Assembly: GCA_014904845.1 (NCBI GenBank)
Contig: MU119346.1
Span: 62,001-126,000, forward strand
Origin: Acephala macrosclerotiorum
Lineage: Eukaryota > Ascomycota > Leotiomycetes > Helotiales > Mollisiaceae
Direction of reading: 5' to 3'
DNA: 64,000 nt
Of this stretch, positions 12,078-24,401 are shown piece by piece. A program made the position numbers and the translations under genes. The first letter of the stretch is position 1. Each line of letters starts with the position of its first letter. The notes beneath the pieces were generated by a model that saw only the letters and a list, made by a program, of their open reading frames with translations, ran no database searches and had not been told where the DNA came from.

Positions 12078-13804
12078 TAGCACCAGGAAATGCTTGGTAT
12101 TGCGGACGCAGCCATGACTATTTTCGGTGTTGCGTGCCACAAAGGGACAGCATTATTCTCAACCAGAGAGGCCCAAAATCCAGCAGCACCAGCCATGGCA
12201 ATGGAGTTTGTATGACGAGCCTTGCATTGCTCGAAACGTATTATGAAGGTGATGATCGGTCCGACATGGAGGATTCGAATGGGGATACGAAGGCTACTAT
12301 TGCAGATTGTGACTTTTCTCCCTCCTTCAGTTTACTAAAGTGTTTTATGGCCGGGGCCTCGCGGATGATCTGCTAAGTTTGAAGAGGTTTGATTAGAAAT
12401 TCGAGGGTCGAGAAAATGCGAGGATTGGGGAGGGCTTCTATCTTTCAGAATTAAAGCCTTCAGCTCAATATTGGATGGAAGATTCGCACTCAGCGTTCGA
12501 CGCTGTAGTGGGAAAGCTCCAAATTGTGCTTCTCCTTTTCCCGGTATCTGCGCACTGGTTTGGAGGTTGGTCTCGAAGATGTTTGGAAAGTTTGGAAAGA
12601 AAAAGCCGATTTGAATGGTTAGTTAAGAGTGAAAGTGGTCGCCGTCTTTGGCCCTCTGTATGTGATGTCTTTATCTATGAATCTTGGTAAATGTCTCTTG
12701 GAGATATAAATGAAATGTGGCTTGCCTTTACTATACTGATGCTCAATCTTCCAGGTTTGGTAAGAGGTTAGCGTAAAACGCAGTGTTCTCGCCAAAACCC
12801 ATTGATGATTGATAGGTTGAAGACTGTGTTAGTGGATAGGTATTTGATTTATAGTCCGCCATTGAAAAACTAGCTGTGGAGCTGCAAGTAGGTGTTGGGT
12901 GGATCTTCACAGAATTGAAGTGAAGGAAGATTGGTTGACGCGATTGCAGGGTGTTCGTCGATTTATCAATTACTGGGGGGGGGGGGGGGGGGGGGCGGTA
13001 ATAATGAAGAACAGCTCCCATCACATGATCGGGGCGGACTCTGCGTCCTCCTTTGTATTGTCGGACCCGAAATCTAAATAATGACATTAGCTTAGAGATT
13101 GAAAAGGGTATTAATCTCTTGTATATAGTCGAGCTATAATAATACCAGGTTGTGCTACTCACGTGTTTTATAGACGGACTCCGAATATCGATTTTCGCTT
13201 CGCTTAGATGTCTTTTCATCCCCAACGCCTCAGCGCTAGGTCAGACCTCGATGCTTTTGCTGTTAATAAAATACCTCGAACTTGAACACGAAGTATATTC
13301 GGCCACAATGTACTTCCGTAGGCCCTCATATGTGCTCCCTATGGAGTTTGTACTGCCAGACAGAGCTTGCAGTCCTCGTTGATCCCTCCCTCCTCTACGG
13401 ATCTTCTTTCTCTTCTGGGCGAACGTCGCCATTGGCTCGGGATATCCCTCTCGGACCCGTTGATATGCGGTTGCATCAGGATTGGAGCTCTGAGATGCTG
13501 CAGAAGAACGCCACTGTGACTTGGCCGCAGGGGCGCATTGTCGTCGCCCGGCTGTGCTTGAATGGAGGCTTTCTAGGCTGAAACAATGGTTACACGACGC
13601 TGCACACTTGCCACCTCACCCAATACTCAGATTTAAACTAAGGCTAATACTTCCGCCGATATAACAATCCCGATCGACGCTCTCAACCTCACTTCCCATC
13701 ATTCCAAACTTTAAAGCAAAAAGGGTCGAACGATAAACACTGTCGTTGCCTGTAGTGTACAAGAACTTATCAAGTGGCTCGACTATCACATCCTACGCTC
13801 AGCG
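12078..13804. other. Long intergenic stretch with a poly-G tract
   Basis: Several open frames exist on both strands (for example 12475-12690 plus and 12743-13225 minus), but none has family features. The minus-strand frame is inflated by a Pro run that simply translates the poly-G tract. The last ~200 bases are the probable promoter and 5' UTR of the HeLo gene. Confidence 0.4.
12975..12995 (+). repeat. 21-nt poly-G homopolymer
   Basis: An uninterrupted run of 21 G residues, interesting as a replication- or quadruplex-prone tract. The length may be affected by sequencing. Confidence 0.8.
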
Positions 13805-15556
13805 ATGGATCCAGCCAGCGCAGCCGGCCTGGTTATGGCTGGGCTGACCCTTCCGCAACAGCTTTTCAGCACTGGCGTCGTAGCTTACACAACAATTTCC
13901 GATGTTAGGGGTATGGGGAGCTCACTTGGGAGGCACTACTGGCTATTCAAAGTCCAAGAAAGCCGGTATCTCTTCTGGGGCATGTGCCACAAGGGCTGCA
14001 GCCCTGGAGGCCTTAATGTCGATCAAATGCCACGTCCGGTTCGCGAAGCCATCGTGAATTCCCTCGTTCAGATCAATGATATCCTAGAGGACAAGAACAG
14101 ACTGTCCTCAAAGTATGGATTGGAAAGAGTTGGCGACATTCAACCAAGAGAATTCTCTCTTATTCGACGCGAAGCGCAGAGGCAGCAGAATATGGTGACT
14201 CGTCTGCATAGGAGCAGCTCTCTTCTTCGAAAGTTGCAATGGGTGGTCAGAGACCAAGGGAGATTTGCAGAGTTAATCCAACAACTCACGACCCTTATCG
14301 ATATCCTCTATGAGATGCTTCCCGTGCCTGCAGGTCCTTGGGTGAATGACAGCATTACGGCTCAAACTCTCGCTGATACACTTATCAATGAACGAGGAGC
14401 GAGGCCCATAGGCGGTCTCCACGGACCAACAGATCCTCAACTGAGACCGCTGATAGTCAGAGACATAGCTATGACTCAAGGCATGAACCGTGAACGAACT
14501 GAGAATTCTCAGATACCCCTCCGCCCAGCAAACTGGGCTCTCTCTTTCGACATGCAACGGTTGGAATTCCTAGGCGAAAATGTTATACAAAACTCACAAC
14601 CACATCTACGCTCTTGGGCGCGATCCAAGGCGGTGGACCCATTTCACGGGCAGTCGTTTCTCATGGTAGAATGGCGTCAATATGACCTGCGACGCGGGGA
14701 AGAGTCAAAGACGTCCTTGCAAGCTCGACTGGAAGCATTGGCGAAAATGTTGAAAGAAAAGCCGCGTTTGGATTCATTTCGGGTTTTCGATTGCATTGGG
14801 TACTTTTTAGACAACACAGAGCCTCGATTTGGGCTTGCATTTCGCCTCCCCAACGACTACAACTCTGAGAGAGACCCAGTTCCCATGTCGCTTTACGAAG
14901 TCATGACTACCTATCGTAAAGATATTCCTCACCTCGGTGACCGGTTTCGCCTTGCCTATCATCTGGCAGAGTCCATTCATGCATTACATGCTACTGAATG
15001 GTTGCACAAAAGCATCTGCTCCAGGAACGTCCTCCTATTCCGAAAGAATTTGCGTCCAGCTCTCCCAGGTGTTCCTAAACGGCCTGTGTCTCTTGAAACT
15101 CCTTATTTCACAGGTTTCGCAATGTCTCGCCCGGATGGTCCTGCTACAGACTCCTCGCTGACTGTTCCAACCGTTGAAGTAGCACTGTATCGTCACATAG
15201 ATGTCCAGGGCTTCGGTGGAAGGGAAATTTTAAAATACCGAGCTATCTTCGATATCTATAGCCTGGGAATGGTGCTTATCGAAATTGCTACTTGGCAACC
15301 TATCCAGGACTTTTACCCTCGAGGCGCTGCACCTGATATGAACTTTGGAGATCTTCTTTTGCAAAAGTTAGTCCCGAGGTTGGGTGCATCTATGGGCGAA
15401 CAATACATGAATGTGGTGAGGAAATGTTTGGAAGGAAGTTTCGAGGGACTTGCAAGGTTCAGTCAAGCAGAATACACCAGCATGACATACAAGAACAATG
15501 TGCGACAAGGCCTTCTTTGGGAGGTTGTGAACATTCTCCGTGAATGCCGCGCCTAG
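13805..15556 (+). CDS. HeLo-domain pseudokinase (MLKL-like architecture)
   Basis: An intronless 583-residue protein. Residues 1 to ~190 match the fungal HeLo (HET-s/LopB-type) pattern: MDPASAAGLVMAGLTLPQQL, then four-helix-bundle-like segments with YWLFKVQESRYLFWG. HeLo domains form membrane-active helical bundles in regulated fungal cell death and resemble the executioner domain of animal MLKL. Residues ~290-580 have a protein-kinase-like C-lobe (LHKSICSRNVLLF, then FDIYSLGMVLIEIATW). The catalytic Asp of HRD is missing (HKSICSRN) and DFG is replaced by GFA, so it should be a pseudokinase. This resembles MLKL's four-helix bundle plus pseudokinase. The next gene carries an intact-looking kinase domain. 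The Met at 13805 follows a typical fungal leader and starts exactly at the domain. Confidence 0.85.
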   Translation: MDPASAAGLVMAGLTLPQQLFSTGVVAYTTISDVRGMGSSLGRHYWLFKVQESRYLFWGMCHKGCSPGGLNVDQMPRPVREAIVNSLVQINDILEDKNRLSSKYGLERVGDIQPREFSLIRREAQRQQNMVTRLHRSSSLLRKLQWVVRDQGRFAELIQQLTTLIDILYEMLPVPAGPWVNDSITAQTLADTLINERGARPIGGLHGPTDPQLRPLIVRDIAMTQGMNRERTENSQIPLRPANWALSFDMQRLEFLGENVIQNSQPHLRSWARSKAVDPFHGQSFLMVEWRQYDLRRGEESKTSLQARLEALAKMLKEKPRLDSFRVFDCIGYFLDNTEPRFGLAFRLPNDYNSERDPVPMSLYEVMTTYRKDIPHLGDRFRLAYHLAESIHALHATEWLHKSICSRNVLLFRKNLRPALPGVPKRPVSLETPYFTGFAMSRPDGPATDSSLTVPTVEVALYRHIDVQGFGGREILKYRAIFDIYSLGMVLIEIATWQPIQDFYPRGAAPDMNFGDLLLQKLVPRLGASMGEQYMNVVRKCLEGSFEGLARFSQAEYTSMTYKNNVRQGLLWEVVNILRECRA

Positions 15557-16129
15557 TGACCTATTCCTATCGATTGGCAGCTGGTTATGTATTTACCTGC
15601 GGATGAAAGCGACCTGCTAGGATGACAGTTGTGATACAAGAACTCGAAGGAGGACTCATTGGTACTCGCAGGGTAGTCATTTTCTTATGACAGATGGAGG
15701 GTAGGGTGAAACGATCTCAGCAGTTTTCAAAACAAAGAAGAATTGTCACAACCATTCCAATCAGAACATCCATCACTGCATCCTACGGCTGTGTGGCAAT
15801 ACTTCAATGGCAGCCAGCCACAATCCTACGAACTATTAATCGGGCGTCGTACATGAAGGTCTGCCGTTCCGTGTCGCTGATTTTAAGACATGTGGCTGTT
15901 CTTATCCAATAGGATTACCGGCTGACGTTGTCCTGCCGCAAAATATTCCCCAGGCAGATCAACCGCTTCCGACAAAAGCAAGAAAGCGATAACGCAGCCT
16001 CATTCCTTGGATCCCAATTTCCCCGCTGCTTCTTCAATTCCATCATTCACTCTGGAAGAAGGTTCATATTCGCTGTAATACAGACATCCTGGCTGGCAAT
16101 ACGCCCGAGGACTTAATAATAGAAGCGAG
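15557..16129. other. Intergenic region between two signalling genes
   Basis: No supported gene. The small open frames at 15694-16116 lack family features. It probably holds the terminator of the HeLo gene and the promoter of the kinase-ankyrin gene. Confidence 0.4.
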
Positions 16130-19100
16130 ATGGCCTCTGCATCATACACAGGAATCGGGATTCACTTGAGACTGGACTCCGTGTTAACCTCCCGTCCATG
16201 GGGTTTACAGCCGCTCTATCCTGGTCACAGAATCGATAGCAGCAGTGTTACACTTAGAACCCCGCAAGTTGACACACTGCCATCGTTCACAAGGATTCTC
16301 AACATCTTACTTCGTAACACCCAACCTAAGAACAACGATGATCGTAAAACCTTCATCACCAATATCGCCATCCTCCATGAGGTTGCATTTTCTCCCAAAT
16401 GCCCTATTCTCGGTACGGGGCACCATTTTGCGGTGTTTGCAAGTCCCTTCGATGCCGATGATCGCGGTTTTGTGCCCCTTGATGGTCGGGCCGTTAACCC
16501 AGAGGTCTATTGCCTGAAGAGTCCGAATTTCACTTCCGGCGGAGGCACTGATTCGCCACCCTCAAAGGTCGCATTCAGGACGGAGTACTACAACACCACA
16601 CTCCGGGAGCTTAGAGTTCTGCTATGTCCCCAATTGAGGCGTTGCGAGAACATAATCAGTCTCTTTGGTCTGGACTTTCAGGAAGACTACGATGACTATA
16701 CAGTCGCTTGGCCAGTGCTGTTGATGGAGTATGCAGAGTATGGTACGCTGGACACACTCCAGCAAGACGTTACTATTGATCTTGATCTGGCCAGGATTTT
16801 ACTCTTGGATGTAGCTAAAGGTATCCAAGCTCTTCATCAGTGCAACATCATTCATGGCGATATAAAGTCGGAAAATGTTCTCATCTGCCGCCATAATCAA
16901 CGGAAATATATAGCAAGGCTCGGTGATTTCGGCCTCTCCTTGATTAATCCAGATCCGGAGAAGAATGACCACAGATTACCTGGCGGAACATTCTTTTGGA
17001 GCGCTCCTGAGGTAGGGAGTGCCTTGTCAGTTCAAGGTCTAAGGCAAACAGACATTTATTCGTTTGGCTTGGCAGCATGGAGGGTTTTTATCAACCACCC
17101 CAACCCCTTTGAATTGATCTCTCCGGCAGCATTGGGCACTCCGATTTCTAGATCCTTGACTAAGGCAGTCACACGAGCCAAATCGCAGAATGGATTTGAT
17201 CAGCTAGTGCTTCAAACAATGAAGCGCTGTGGCAGCCATATATATTCTCATCAAGTAATCGAAGCTACTCTTACCAAGGACCCGACAGGTCGGAGTCTGG
17301 ACGCGGTTATCTCTGCATTGAGTCGAGGCCGGGAAGTTGCACTGCCCAAGTGAGTCTTGAGAACGAAATGGCCCCTCTGTATGTGGACTGGCTAACATCG
17401 AGATCCTAGCTCGGAGGCTAGCGAAATGTACTGGGCCACAGAAGAGCCAGCATTGGTCCTTGAACAGGTAAGGCCCTCTGATGTTACTTCCACGAGAAAT
17501 CAGATGTGAACAGTGAACTTGCCTTGGGTCTCCATATTATCTGCAGCATTTACTCCTCTCATGTCGCTCATTTCAAAATGCTACTATTGTTCATTGAATA
17601 TAATATCAAATAATCTCTTTCAATTTTCTTGGATGCAGAAGGCTAACAAATTACCGGTCTATCACAGTTGGATGAGCTGTGTGACGAGAGGCTTCCCCAA
17701 CTTGCAATGAAGCCATCAGTGCTCCATTCGTTGGCACGCGAATTCGAATCGATATTCAGTAGCAACTCAGCTCTTGCAATGCAAACAGGATGGTTCCTCT
17801 TTAAATTTGCGTCCAGTCCTTCATTCCAACTCCTCAACAAAAATATCGACGAATGCTGTCGAGTATTGGTCCGTTTATGCCATCTAGGATTTCCTCTGGC
17901 TCGGGCAATTGTCTTCCGCTATCACCAACTATATAGCAAAGATTTTCAGTTGCTAGACCGGGAGTGGCTTGAAGAGGCAGCAATGGATGGATCGTATTAT
18001 GCCCTGAAGAGCCTTCGCATGCATTACCCGGAGGAGCATCAAAAGCTCATGCGCTCACGTTTGAGCATTGAACCTGCTCTCGATGACTTCGAAAAAGAGG
18101 ATTCCCTTTTAAAGCTTTGTCGCCAAGGAGATTATGACGGATGTAGAGAGATGCTCAGAGCCGGAGCATCGGCCTTTCCCATCGAAGAAGGAATGGTATC
18201 TCCGCTACACTGGCTTGTCTCATTTAACGACGAAAACCAGATTAGCGATCTGCTCAATCTCCTGCTCCAAAATGGCGCAGTCATTGATGCATATGAAGGA
18301 CAGATACAGGACGCTACTTTTGGGAGAGTAAAGGGAACACCACTCCACTGGGCTGTATGGTATCGCAACATCCCTGTGCTTCGAGCACTCATAAGGGTGA
18401 GCGACCAGCCAACACTAGAGCATTTGAATCGAGCGATTTTTATTGCAGCAGGTATGCACTTCTACGACGTATTGGAGATCCTTAGGGACTGGATTCGGAG
18501 TTTGAAAGACGGTACACACGCGCGATGCGACTGGAGCATCGCTCTTATATGCGCAGCATACAACGGTATATGGCAATTGCCACGAAGCCTTCGCCACGGT
18601 ACCAAGAAATTGTCAATGGCTTTTGAAAAAACAATGGACATTGTGGTTGCTAGCCGAAAGCCCCCAGAAAAAGACATAAGAACCCTTTTTCAACTCTCAA
18701 GGGCGGAAAACAATGGATTGTTACTACGATACCTTTTCAGTCGCCTGAACTTAGCCAAGCGAATAGACATACTGAACGATCCCTATTGTGACATTGCGAC
18801 GGCTTCAGTGGGCATGGGCTTCAGGGACATTTTCGAATTGGGTATTCAAAACGGTATCATTGGTCCACAGACCGAACACGGTAGCCAAAGGTTCAAAGCG
18901 CTTCAAATATGCTGCAGCTCACGGCAAAGGGATCCATATTTTGCCGGCAGACTGCTGGATATCGGCTGTGCCGTGGATGGCAGGTCGACCTACACAGACG
19001 GTACTTGGACACCATTTGCCATCGCCGTAGCCCTTGGACTATATCACATAGCTATCCTCCTCCTTGAACGTGGAGCCGACAAAGATTACCTCCTAGGATG

Positions 19101-20529
19101 GCTAGGAGGGTCTACCGTGACGATGAATCTTCTTCAGAGTTGGCCGGATATTCCCGTATCCCGCCTGAAATTTCTTCTTGAGGAAGTCCCACGTCTTGGA
19201 TTTGGACATGTAGCATTTTGGAGTTGGCCTGGTGCAGGAGGAAACCTTCTCTATGCTCTGTCCCTAAGCCATTGGTCTTCATACGCAGCAGGATTTCGTT
19301 TAGGAGAAACGGCCAAGTACATATTGAGTCAGCTGGCCGATAAGTCTTGTTTGAACAGGATAGACAAGATTGGTGCAACTGCACTGCGTATGGCGTGTGC
19401 AAGTGGAAATTTGGAGATTTGCCAGGCTTTGATTGAGGCTGGCCAAGATGTTAATCTTGCCTTGGGATTTTCGCCTCTGGGAAATGCAAAGGATTGGCTG
19501 AAAAAATGCCGCAAGCGTGAGAAAGCTGCAATGGCAAACAACAATTGTCTCGGTGGTGAGAGAAGGCTCGCGCAGGCTTTACGTATCCGAGCGGAACAGA
19601 CAGTCAAGTTGATGGAGAAACACAGGGCCATGGACAGAGGCTTCTTCGAATCGATTCAAAATACCACGGAATATGTTAGTAGTGGTCAGTGGCAGATGCC
19701 AAGCTATGAAGTAAGTACAATTCTATTCCGAGCTACTTTTGTATTCTGAGTATGATGACGGGCTGATGTGCGAATGGCTATATAGACGGCCCTCGAGTTG
19801 TTTTCGGGTTTACTGGATAGGTCGCCACTGGTAGAAGCAGGTAGCACGCCCTTGCAGCCTACTTCTTCGAATCAATTTAAGATTCATCATGGAAAAAAGA
19901 GCAATATTCAAGAGCGGTTGGCAAATTTCGGACTCAGAATGGATCAAGCCAACCCAATGCCCATGCAAAGACCTGCAGCTCGTTATCAGCCACACAATTG
20001 TCTCCCTTGGCGCCATGATTCTTGCGTAACGCGTTCCAACGCAGGCTCTGGTCACCTCGGTCTGGTCACTGTCTCACACGCTCCAGTCATTGATCTGCAT
20101 TCTCCCAGATCAGGTCCAATTAGCCTACAAGTCACAGATTGTGGGAACATATCCAGCTTTGCACAACCTCACGCTTCAAATCCAAATCTATTTGAAGATA
20201 TATGTTCCTCATCCTTTACGAATTCGCATGGGTCAATCGACTCAGCTAGCCCCACTACGCCACCCTTGATAGGAGTTCAAATAGTCGAAAGACGCATCCA
20301 AGACTTCCTCCTTCTGTATTTCCTCGATGGTGGAGACGTTGCCACCGAAGGACAGCGACGAGATCAGGTGGCCATTATCTTGAAGGAGAATGGCTATGGT
20401 GGGGGAAATGGTACCCTGGCCAGGGTCAGTCTTGCCAAGGCACCGAGGAGAATTGAGCTTTCCCCAACATCTCAGCAAATTCCTGCGATATCTCTGTTTT
20501 GTCAAAATTTTCCTTTTTACATTACATGA
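16130..20529 (+). CDS. Large protein kinase-ankyrin repeat protein
   Basis: Predicted exons 16130-17349, 17410-17467, 17668-19710 and 19786-20529 join in frame (1,354 residues). Residues ~120-400 form a kinase domain with LMEYAEYGTLDTLQ, the catalytic loop HGDIKSENVL (Asp and Asn present) and GDFGLS, so it is potentially active. The C-terminal half carries diverged ankyrin repeats (for example GTPLHWAVWYRNIPVLRALI and TALRMACASGNLEICQALIEAG). The last exon is Ser/Pro-rich and probably disordered. The 200-nt third intron might hide a micro-exon. Kinase-plus-ankyrin proteins next to HeLo genes fit signalling or allorecognition roles in fungi; the specific target is unknown. Confidence 0.75.
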
Positions 20530-20779
20530 TCTACCTCACCAAGCGTGCGAAGACAATATTCAACCCATAACAGCCCCATGGCATCTCCATAACTCTGCCT
20601 ATGGAGGAGTAGCGGGGTGAGGCTGTATGTTGCCCAATGTCCCGAGGTCCGCCCAAAGCCCTGATTTCCAATTTTTGCTTCACATTCTCAACCTCCTTCG
20701 GTCCACGACTTTATGCCTAAGATCAAATATTGAGCCCTTGCCTATCAATATATGCCATTCAATCCATGCATATTCAGTT

Positions 20780-22010
20780 TGTAGAAGCGGGCTGCCAAAA
20801 CGTCGCTTAGTGGGCTCTCAAATGAGCTTTTGGTTGAGATCGTCAAGTGGGTGGGCTTGATGTTCACTAAGCAGACTTTATTCAATCTGGCTCTCTACTT
20901 TCGTCGTTTCAATGCAGTTGCGACTCCAATAATGTACGGATCCTTTGACACTGGAAACAGAATGTTCTTCTTGTCTTCCTGCGAACCTTGGTATCGAGGC
21001 CGCAGTTGGGTGCCCGAGTTCAAAGTTTCTCAGCCAAGAAGAGGACTGACTTCAAAGACAGCAATCCTGAACACATGTACGGATACGCAATCGAAGACTT
21101 CGAAAGGGCGCACTTAGCTATCAAGAGAGTATGCCGCACGGAGCTGGAGACCAAGGTTTGGATGGATTATCTACGGAGCGGTAACTGGCACGCACTAGCA
21201 GCACTGACACTGTTTTATTTTTCTAATCTGAGAGGGCTTGATTTCGACGATTATGAAATCCCCGATCCTTTCGATTGGGATCTCGAGTGTGGACACCCGC
21301 ATTCAGTTCCAACTGCCTTCAGTCTGATGGCTGATGGCTGAAATTCAGAATAAGAAGTTGGATTTCTACGTCCGGTTCCTAGAGTCTATCAATGCCTTGA
21401 ACTGGGACACACAATATCCCCCAGGTTTTCATCAAATATTGCCCTTTTTCAAGATTGACTCTGTCAAGACTGTCTCGATCAATTCAGTTGTAGGAAATCC
21501 ACTCGACCATAAAATGTTGTAGTATCAGACAGAATCAATATTTCTCACCGAGACAAATTGTGAGGCAGAGCCCTTGACTGAACTCCTTGGTAGTTTCTCC
21601 CATATGAGATACCTCGGTTACGAGCACGGAGGAGGAACTCATGATTACGTTACGTTTGGCGCGCCACGATTTGCAGAGGCTATTAAGCATCTCAAGCCAT
21701 GTTTAGAGAAGTTGCATTTGACCAATGAAGACTAGAGGACCCAGAATTCGCCGAAGCGAATCCTGCGGTCATCGGCTCTTTGGTAGAATTCCATTATCTG
21801 GCAGTGCTCACGATAGATGTCAACACTCTTCTTGGACCTGATATCGGGAGGTCTTGCAGCCATGAGAAAATTCTCAAATCCGTCTTCACACACTCTTGCC
21901 CCAGTCGCTGGATTATCTTCGACTTTACAGATGGTCACATTCTACTAATGAACAGCTGTGGGATCTGCTCGATTAGAAGATAAAGACGGCAGCATCTTTG
22001 TGCACGATTT
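20780..22010 (+). pseudogene. F-box/LRR-like gene, frameshifted (copy 1)
   Basis: Starts with an F-box-like segment (SLSGLSNELLVEIVKWVG, near 20805). It continues in another frame at about 20985 (RPQLGARVQSF...) and a third at about 21334 (MAEIQNKKLDFYVRFLE). In-frame TAGs follow near 21522 and 21733. Further homologous pieces (LHTLLPQSLDYLRLYRW) extend to about 22000. The same segments occur in the same order in the next gene, which confirms both as paralogues. No complete product is possible. Confidence 0.65.
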
Positions 22011-22463
22011 GGATTCATTCGAGAACCGCACCAACAGACACTGGCGCAGATGATTAAGTCCGTCGTCTGCCTGAGCATGAACTGTTGGTCAATGCTTGCC
22101 AGGTAGCTGGCATTGGGCTCGTTCTCCCAGCTGTTGCCCATGGTACCGACAGGTGATGATTCAGTCCAGCAAGACATCTTTCCAGTGCCCTGACGTTCCC
22201 TCCTAGACCAGAGGCTTTGCCGTTGCAAGGAATCCACGTGGTTCGGCATTAAGCTCAAGACATATAAGCTCCAAGTATTCTCGCCATGGCCAAGGCGATT
22301 GATTGGTGAGCATCACGTGTTAGACGGGTTCCTGCGGGAGCACAAGGATCTCGCTTCAAACCAACACCTCAGCTCACCGCTTTTCCTCACCATCTTAAGA
22401 GACTACTTTTTCAAAGGCTCACCTTGATCCCCGACTACATTTTTCGAGTGTTGCAGCATCGAC

Positions 22464-23650
22464 GTGACGACTTTCAATGACCTCCCAAACGACCTTCTAC
22501 TCGAAATCGCCAAGATATCTAAATTAATAGGCAGCGTACATTCTGCGCTTAACTTAGCACTAACCTCGAAACGTTTACATTATGCTGCAACCTCAGCGCT
22601 CTATTCAACATTCATGGGTTCAAACATAGAAAAGCTACTACGAACATTCGTGGCGAGACCTGGACTTGGCGTTTGGATGAAAACCTTTCGAGGTGACATG
22701 TGTATCACATGCATATCCCATCGGCATCTCCTGCCTCAGCAGCGACGACTTACAGCACTGCTGCTCTACCATTGAACAAATCTGTGCAAGTGGCGAGTCG
22801 GGCGTTACTGCAGGGACTTTGATAGAACATTTACGCCATGGAAGTTGGCTGGCGATGGCAGCACTTGTCATGTTTCATTTGCCCAACTTAGTTCATCTCT
22901 CCATGAAGAACTATCCCATCGCCAATCAACAGATACTAGCAGACCCAGCTCCAATACTGCAGTCAGCTCTAGTCCTCATGGCCGAGCATCAGAAAAGTCA
23001 GACGGGGTCCTTTTTCAATAGTTTAATGAATGTACGAGTGGACTACTGGGGTCATGGAGGCCTAAGCTTTGAGACACTTGTGCTAATGTTCAAAATGAGC
23101 TCAGTCAAGACTCTCTCGTCATTCTCCGTCAACAGTAGGCTGCTCTATGGCGCCTTATGAGTTTTTGTAATCCTTACTTTAAGCAAAAAAATCGCAAGTA
23201 AACTTGCCAAAAACTCGGTTTTCGCATTTTTGAGCATTGGGCCGATCCGTACGCTTTCCCCGGATTTTATACTACTTAAGTTTCCCCTCGCCGCACGTCC
23301 GGTGGCCCGAGCTCACGGGCCCCATAAAGCAGCCTAGTCAATAGGAGGTTTTTTCCGTCAAATACCGGGCTGAACTTCAAGGCTGAGACTGTACGTTTCA
23401 AGCACAGTGCCTACAACAGTATCGCTATAGCAAACTTCCTCTGTTGCTTTGTCAATCTGAAAAGTTTCTCCTATGATCATTCCGGAGCAGCAGTCGGGTC
23501 ATCTCTCTTTCATGTAGGAGATTTTGTACAGGGTATCGGGCACCTCAAGTATAGTTTGGAGAAGATTTATTTGACAAATGAGTCGTAGACAGAGCCCGAA
23601 GAGGTGGAAGGTCGAGTACTTAGATTTCTGGCAGAGTTTAGTGTCCTGCG
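22464..23650 (+). pseudogene. F-box/LRR-like gene, frameshifted and transposon-split (copy 2)
   Basis: Begins VTTFNDLPNDLLLEIAK, an F-box; the expected start codon is GTG (22464), so ATG may have been lost. A frameshift lies near 22690. The frame then runs to about 23135 (KMSSVKTLSSFSVNS), where a 201-bp element is inserted. Homology resumes after it at about 23345 (FKAETVRFKHSAYNS, then LKYSLEKIYLTNES) and ends at TAG near 23586. Copy 1 shows the uninterrupted order (SVKTVSINSV, then LKPCLEKLHLTNED). F-box proteins recruit targets to SCF ubiquitin ligases; this copy cannot be functional as read. Confidence 0.7.
23136..23336. mobile_element. 201-bp MITE inserted in the F-box gene
   Basis: The ends are inverted repeats: TAGGCTGCTCTATGGCGCC on the left and its near-inverse GGGCCCCATAAAGCAGCCTA on the right. 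The flanks are GTCAACAG and GTCAATAG, an 8-bp target duplication differing by one C/T change. An 8-bp duplication suggests mobilisation by a hAT-type transposase. There is no coding capacity. Confidence 0.75.
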
Positions 23651-24401
23651 GAATTGGAGACGGAAGCTGGCATTGTATTAGGACCTAATCACGGCAAGCA
23701 CCCTAGCTAGACGAAGCGGGCGAACTTACACCTTCGCAGAGGTTGTATAACTTGCTGCCTTCCTCTCTCTCGAAAATAGAACTATCGAATTGCACAGCAC
23801 CAATTATCGGCTAAATTCTGCACTTGATGCTTTGGAAGAGGGAACACAGCACGGCTTTGAAAATTGTCGGGATTCGACAAAGGGGGTGAGGGTTGGCCTT
23901 GTGATCGTTAGCATGGGGTCGTGAGAAATTTGTTCCAGGAAGTTGAGATTGATTTAAAGGTGCGAAAGTAAGACCAGAATATAAGGCACTAGGATGTGTT
24001 GAAATTGAACTTCACGATGTTTCCGTTACACGGACATTGAGACCTTGTCTTTTTTATATTGAGCCTCCAATGATCCATGGTTCTCTCGGAATATGTGGAT
24101 GTTCCTGACGAGTTTGTCTTTCCTTACGTATCGGCTTAATTCCAAGCTGTATTTCTTCGTCGCTGACCAAGCTCTTTGAAAAGCCTTTAAGGCTAACCAT
24201 ATATATTCTACATGAAGCTGAGCCTCACGTGCCATCTTCAAATTCTTACGTCGGCTTTCCAAGCCTCAAAGCAAATTCCCATTCACCCATCCTATATTTG
24301 CGCGTTCTCACCATATTCCACCTCCAATACAGTTTCTCGAAACACCCAACCCAGTTCAACAACCACCCATCTCCAACATCCACAAGCTACTGCGCGTCAA
24401 G
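23651..24401. other. Intergenic region
   Basis: No gene recognised. The minus frame at 24026-24262 is short and unsupported. Its last ~150 bases are probably the promoter and leader of the next gene. Confidence 0.4.

Noticed and set aside
12743..13225. Minus-strand 160-codon frame
   Set aside because: A Pro run translates the poly-G tract and the rest has no protein-like pattern; only the last ~40 codons look plausible.
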